This document shows positions 60,354-64,000 of a DNA stretch of 64,000 bases, piece after piece; the stretch's first letter is position 1, and every line of letters starts with the position of its first letter. The notes under the pieces are model-generated. The model searched no databases, was not told the DNA's origin, and saw only the letters and a list, made by a program, of their open reading frames with translations. The stretch is from Desulfovibrio ferrophilus (GTDB lineage: Bacteria > Desulfobacterota > Desulfovibrionia > Desulfovibrionales > Desulfovibrionaceae): assembly GCF_003966735.1 (NCBI RefSeq), contig NZ_AP017378.1, positions 591,001 through 655,000 of the forward strand. The letters are read 5' to 3'. The translations under genes and the position numbers were made by a program.

Positions 60354-60467
60354 GGTGTCCCCCCCCAGAAGAAAACTCTACGACATAGTATAATACTTGA
60401 GCTGTTTTGGGCAAGGCCTTGGTGGGTGAGAGGATTTCCCCGTCGGAGTGGTTTGTTGGACATGAAA

Positions 60468-60495
60468 AAGGCCGCCCCGAAGGGCGGCCTTGGTG
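60468..60495 (-). terminator. Terminator of the malic enzyme gene
   Basis: 10-bp stem AAGGCCGCCC / GGGCGGCCTT (60468-60477 with 60482-60491), loop CGAA (TTCG on minus), followed on the minus strand by TTTTTC. Confidence 0.9.
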
Positions 60496-60514
60496 TTTGC
60501 TGTATCGCTGGATT

Positions 60515-61834
60515 CTATTCGAAGTCCATGCCGTAGGCGTCGACGACCAGGGCAACGCGCTTTTTGGATTCCTGCAGGCGTGTGCGCAGGGACTTCTTGT
60601 ATTCCTCAATGTCCAACTGAATGGTGGCGACACCGGTGTCCATGGCGGCCTGAGCCACGGCAGAGGCCACCCATTCAAGCACGCGCGGGTCAAACGGGCT
60701 GGGAATCACGTAGTCCGAGCCGAATTCCAGCTTGCGGCCATAGATCTCGCAGATTTCGTCCGGGACTGGTTCCTTGGCGAGCGCGGCCAAGGCATTGGCC
60801 GCTGCAAGTTTCATCTCCTCATTAATGGCGGTGGCACGGGTATCCAAGGCGCCGCGGAAGATGGAGGGGAATCCGAGGACGTTGTTGATCTGGTTGGGGT
60901 AATCGGAACGACCAGTGCCCATGATGCACTCAGGGCGGGCTTCCTTGGCATCCGGATAGGTGATTTCGGGGTCTGGATTGGCGCAGGCAAAGATGATGGG
61001 GGCTTCGCCCATGGATTTGACCATGTCCTTGTTGATGGCGTCCTTGACGGACAGCCCCAGGAACATGTCCGCACCCTTCATGCATTCAGCCAGACTGCCG
61101 TAATCCTTGTCCTGTGCGAAGAACTCCTTTTCGGGAGTCAGGGGGCCGCGTCCCTTGTAGATCAGGCCGCGTGAATCGAACATGAACACGTTTTCCTTCT
61201 GGATGCCCATGCCTACATAGAATTTGGTGCAGGCAATGGCGCCTGCTCCGGCGCCGGAGACCACGAGTTTCAGGTCGGCGATGTTCTTGCCGGAGATCTC
61301 CAGAGCGTTGATGATGCCAGCGCCAGAGATGATGGCCGTGCCATGCTGATCGTCATGGAACACGGGAATGTTCATCTCGGCTTTGAGTCGCTCTTCGATA
61401 TAGAAACATTCCGGTGCCTTGATGTCCTCAAGGTTGATGCCACCAAAGGTGGGTTCCAGCAGCTTTACGGTCTCGATGATCTTGTCGGGGTCCTCGGTGG
61501 CGAGGTTGATGTCGTAGACGTCGACATCCGCGAAGGATTTGAAGAGCACGCCTTTGCCTTCCATCACAGGCTTGCCAGCTGCTGCGCCGATGTTGCCCAG
61601 ACCCAGAACGGCGGTGCCGTTGGAAACAACGGCGACCAGGTTGCCGCGGCTGGTGTAGTCGAAAGACTTGGACGGGTCCTTGGCGATCTCCAGGCAAGGC
61701 TGGGCCACGCCGGGGGAGTAAGCCATGGAAAGATGCTTTTGGGTGCGGCAGGGCTTGACGGGAATGACTTCGATTTTTCCCTTGCGTCCCATGGAATGGT
61801 AGTCGAGGGCTTCTTGCTTAGTGAACAATGCCAT
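60515..61834 (-). CDS. NAD(P)-dependent malic enzyme
   Basis: 439 residues, the short malic enzyme without the C-terminal phosphotransacetylase-like domain of Mae[18 protein letters not shown] near 37, [16 protein letters not shown] near 78, the metal-binding [10 protein letters not shown] near 160 and the nucleotide fold [20 protein letters not shown] near 190 are clear. It converts malate to pyruvate and CO2 or the reverse. With fumarase and fumarate reductase in the window it completes a pyruvate-malate-fumarate-succinate route. Confidence 0.94.
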   Translation of the reverse strand: MALFTKQEALDYHSMGRKGKIEVIPVKPCRTQKHLSMAYSPGVAQPCLEIAKDPSKSFDYTSRGNLVAVVSNGTAVLGLGNIGAAAGKPVMEGKGVLFKSFADVDVYDINLATEDPDKIIETVKLLEPTFGGINLEDIKAPECFYIEERLKAEMNIPVFHDDQHGTAIISGAGIINALEISGKNIADLKLVVSGAGAGAIACTKFYVGMGIQKENVFMFDSRGLIYKGRGPLTPEKEFFAQDKDYGSLAECMKGADMFLGLSVKDAINKDMVKSMGEAPIIFACANPDPEITYPDAKEARPECIMGTGRSDYPNQINNVLGFPSIFRGALDTRATAINEEMKLAAANALAALAKEPVPDEICEIYGRKLEFGSDYVIPSPFDPRVLEWVASAVAQAAMDTGVATIQLDIEEYKKSLRTRLQESKKRVALVVDAYGMDFE

Positions 61835-62123
61835 GGTGGAGATGCCTCCGGTTGACGGGTTGATCGATGGAATGTGTGTCGGGCGGGGGCATTAGTGCTC
61901 CACTTTCCGCTCCATATCGTGATGATTGAATCCAGATGCCGAAAGGTATTGCAGGACCCATTTGATTGCAAGCCCTCACCTGTATTGGATTCGTCCTGTC
62001 TGAGTGCGAGGGGTTGGCCCGCTTCTTGATAACTGAGGGTGCAGGTTCGGACTGTGGGTTTTTTGTTTGCTTCCATTGCCTGTCTGATATAGTGCAATGC
62101 ACCGATTATAAAGGAAGTTTTCG
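61835..62123. other. Divergent intergenic region malic enzyme / GT9
   Basis: About 290 bases. No gene or repeat can be supported. It holds the upstream signals of the leftward malic enzyme and the rightward glycosyltransferase, for which AAGGAAG lies just before the TTG start. Confidence 0.4.
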
Positions 62124-63677
62124 TTGAGAATTCTCGTCATCAATTTGACCCGCTTTGGGGATTTGCTGCAGACCCAGCCTGTGATTTCCGGCCTGAAGGC
62201 TCAGGGGCACGAAGTCGGGTTGATGTGTCTCGAAAATTTCGCGCCAGCCGTTGAGTTGATGCGGGATGTCGATCATACCTTCTCTTTCCCTGGAGCAGCT
62301 CTGTTGGCGCGCCTGGATGATGATTGGCGGGAGTCCTTGAGCTTGTTTTGGCAATGGGGCGGTGATGAGTTGCGCAGCTTTGCTCCTCATCGTGTCCTCA
62401 ATCTGACGGCCACGCTTCCCGGGCGATTGCTCAGTAGCTTTGCAGCTTCGGAGGTGCAGGGCTTCGGAATAGATGACTTTGGATTTGCGGTGAACTCGTC
62501 GCCTTGGGCTGCGTTTCTCCAGGTTTCGTCCAGGAATCGTGGGTGCAGCCCGTATAATCTTGTGGATCAGTTCTGGCGGGTTTCCGGGCTTTGCGATGGT
62601 GATCGTTCCTATCGTCTGGCGAAGCCTGCTGAGGGTGCCAAAGCGCAAATGCGGGACCGGCTGCAGAGCGAAAGCCACGAGAAAAGTCAGGGCTATGTTG
62701 CCCTGCAACTGGGAGCAAGTGATGACAGGCGACGTTGGCCAATAGGTCATTTTGCTGCTTTGGCTGAGCGAATTTGGCAAGAGCATGGATTGATTCCCGT
62801 ACTTTTGGGGACCAAGATTGAAGCCCCATTGGGGCAGCGTTTTGCTCAAGAAATTTCGTGTCCGCATATTGACCTGATTGGGGCAACGACTCTGGTCGAG
62901 TTGGCTGCGGTATTGACTGAAATGCGCTTGCTCGTCACCAACGACACGGGGACCATGCATTTGGCCGCTGGCCTGGGCACGCCGGTTTGTGCTGTTTTCC
63001 TGGTCACGGCCCAGCCCTGGGATACCGGCCCATATGCTCCGGGGTGTTTGTGCGTGGAAGCTGATCTGGCTTGTCATCCCTGTGGTTTTCGCCACCGTTG
63101 TCAGATCAATCATGCCTGCCGGTCTACGGTTACGGCAGAGGCTCTATATCATTACATACAGCAATTTATTGTGACAGGACGTTGGGAGGCTGGTGCTTCC
63201 ATTCCAGCGGGCATACGGGTCTGGGCAACTGCCGTTCAGCCTGACGGAGCCATGGGGCTTGAATCACTTTCAGGTCATGATATCCAGGACAGAACCTCGT
63301 GGGTGCGCCTACAGCGTCACTTTTACCGTCAATTTCTCGACGAACAGGAGCCGACTCCGCCGCATGAAGTGTACCCCCTGTCCGATGAGATGACGCAATC
63401 TGCCTCCAGAGTTTTGGAGCAGGCCGGGCAACTCCTGTTTTTGATGGGAGAACAGGTCAGTGTGCTGGCCAGGACGCCTGTTCCCATGCTGAGAAACAAG
63501 TTTCTTGGGAATTTTGAGCGGGTTACGGCACTTCTTGCCGACGATTACTTATTCTCTGTTTTGGGAGACATGTGGCGCCAGGAATCTCAATCCATGGCTA
63601 GAGATTTTACAATGCTGTCAGCGTTGATCAAGCGGTATTCCGCGTTGGTCGAAGTTTGGCGGCAGTGTTTGAGTTGA
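62124..63677 (+). CDS. Glycosyltransferase family 9 (heptosyltransferase-like) protein with C-terminal extension
   Basis: 517 residues from a TTG start (62124). The first ~340 residues are a GT-B glycosyltransferase of family 9: RILVINLTRFGDLLQTQPVI at the N-terminus and the nucleotide-sugar motif NDTGTMHLAAGLGTPVCAVF near 275. The last ~170 residues (after CRSTVTAEA) do not belong to the usual fold and look helical. Family 9 enzymes build LPS core; related ones modify flagellin or other proteins. The acceptor is unknown. The following gene may be functionally linked. Confidence 0.85.
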   Translation: MRILVINLTRFGDLLQTQPVISGLKAQGHEVGLMCLENFAPAVELMRDVDHTFSFPGAALLARLDDDWRESLSLFWQWGGDELRSFAPHRVLNLTATLPGRLLSSFAASEVQGFGIDDFGFAVNSSPWAAFLQVSSRNRGCSPYNLVDQFWRVSGLCDGDRSYRLAKPAEGAKAQMRDRLQSESHEKSQGYVALQLGASDDRRRWPIGHFAALAERIWQEHGLIPVLLGTKIEAPLGQRFAQEISCPHIDLIGATTLVELAAVLTEMRLLVTNDTGTMHLAAGLGTPVCAVFLVTAQPWDTGPYAPGCLCVEADLACHPCGFRHRCQINHACRSTVTAEALYHYIQQFIVTGRWEAGASIPAGIRVWATAVQPDGAMGLESLSGHDIQDRTSWVRLQRHFYRQFLDEQEPTPPHEVYPLSDEMTQSASRVLEQAGQLLFLMGEQVSVLARTPVPMLRNKFLGNFERVTALLADDYLFSVLGDMWRQESQSMARDFTMLSALIKRYSALVEVWRQCLS

Positions 63678-63679
63678 AG

Positions 63680-63695
63680 TGGCACAGTACTTGAA
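63680..63695 (+). promoter_or_regulatory. Weak sigma-54-like promoter
   Basis: TGGCACAGTACTTGAA compares with the -24/-12 consensus TGGCACG-N4-TTGCW; the -24 GG and spacing fit, but the -12 C is replaced by A. It lies about 60 bases before the start at 63753. Tentative. Confidence 0.25.
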
Positions 63696-63752
63696 TGTAA
63701 GGCCTTGACGCATGTTTTGCGTACATATTTTCCCTTTGTAAGGAGGAGAGAG

Positions 63753-64000
63753 ATGATTGTTATCGATGGTCAAGAGACCGGCTTGAAGGTCAACAACTTC
63801 AATAATTTGGAAGACCTGCTGGTGAAGATGATGGAAGATGACACCCTGGGTAACAGGATGGTCACCGATGTCTTTGTGAACAAGGAAGCTTTTTCCGAGA
63901 TCTATCCGCATCAGGCGGAAGACATCTCCACCGAGGAGATCGAGAGCGTGGAGATCGTGACCATGCCCGTTCCCGAGATGGCAGTGAACATCACCCGCGA
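63753..64000 (+). CDS. Unknown protein, 3' end beyond window
   Basis: ATG at 63753 with a perfect AGGAGGAGAG ribosome site. The 82 codons visible read MIVIDGQETGLKVNNFNNLE, then LLVKMMEDDTLGNRMVTDVF and so on, acidic and predicted alpha/beta, with no signal peptide. The frame is open to the end of the window. I do not recognise the family; its position next to a GT9 gene and a possible sigma-54-like promoter makes a surface-structure or flagellar-associated role conceivable but unproven. Confidence 0.6.
   Translation, partial: MIVIDGQETGLKVNNFNNLEDLLVKMMEDDTLGNRMVTDVFVNKEAFSEIYPHQAEDISTEEIESVEIVTMPVPEMAVNITR

Noticed and set aside
1..64000. CRISPR array, insertion sequence or prophage
   Set aside because: No regularly spaced repeats, transposase, integrase or phage structural gene was seen in the coding sequences or the gaps.

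Overview
The window reads as one contiguous, gene-dense piece of a bacterial chromosome. Coding GC is fairly high (near 58% by eye), and most genes have clear Shine-Dalgarno sites and short or overlapping junctions. The gene set points to a Desulfovibrio-like member of the Desulfobacterota, which is inference: a three-gene type B fumarate reductase/succinate dehydrogenase next to a two-subunit iron-sulfur fumarase and a malic enzyme, an NtrY/NtrX-type sigma-54 two-component pair, two HD-GYP proteins, an FMN-dependent glutamate-synthase-like protein, and MEP-pathway isoprenoid genes. No rRNA, CRISPR array, IS element or convincing tRNA was found.

Layout. 0.1-9.1 kb: a housekeeping run on the + strand (ispG, proS, LysE exporter, xseA, M23 peptidase, xseB, ispA, dxs) mixing isoprenoid synthesis with exonuclease VII. 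9.2-14.4 kb: an accessory stretch with an AT-rich acyltransferase, a PAS protein with an H-box but no ATPase domain, and a MarR operon carrying two matching operators and an unannotated 51-codon gene coupled to a flavin/ferredoxin protein; then small proteins and an HD-GYP protein. 14.5-17.8 kb: azoreductase, long-chain acyl-CoA ligase, STAS protein. 17.9-23.1 kb: a leftward envelope operon made of a LolA-like protein, an RND/MMPL transporter fused to a cyclic-nucleotide-binding domain, and an outer-membrane-type protein. 23.3-29.9 kb: PhnA-like protein, SRPBCC+MerR pair, and a TetR-MFP-RND efflux operon. 29.9-31.1 kb: two structured non-coding stretches around a methyltransferase gene. 31.2-38.0 kb: glutamate-synthase-like protein, SPOR protein, argS, fabD, rsmG, rlmH. 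38.1-44.9 kb: DUF4390 protein, NtrY-type kinase, epimerase, response regulator with HD-GYP output, and NtrX-type regulator. 44.9-45.9 kb: a gene-less, hairpin-rich stretch leading into a DUF2087 gene. 46-49.7 kb: PgeF, 5-formyl-THF cyclo-ligase, phosphoesterase, exonuclease III, DUF362. 50-54.9 kb: frdCAB-type operon plus fumarase, which with the malic enzyme at 60.5 kb links pyruvate, malate, fumarate and succinate. 55-64 kb: GNAT, periplasmic binding protein, AraC+DMT exporter, a 660-residue protein of unknown family, malic enzyme, a GT9 glycosyltransferase and a gene cut by the window end.

The observation I rate highest is non-coding. Between the RND pump (ends 29880) and its terminator (30045) lie two consecutive strong hairpins whose loops are C7 and C9. 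Together with the terminator they have the layout of a C-rich-loop small RNA of the kind that pairs with G-rich ribosome-binding sites. The same window has a gene (58371-60353) whose Shine-Dalgarno site is an uninterrupted run of eight Gs. Other leads are a leader that hides the methyltransferase Shine-Dalgarno site, the hairpin cluster upstream of DUF2087, the MarR operon with its hidden small gene, and the RND-cNMP fusion.
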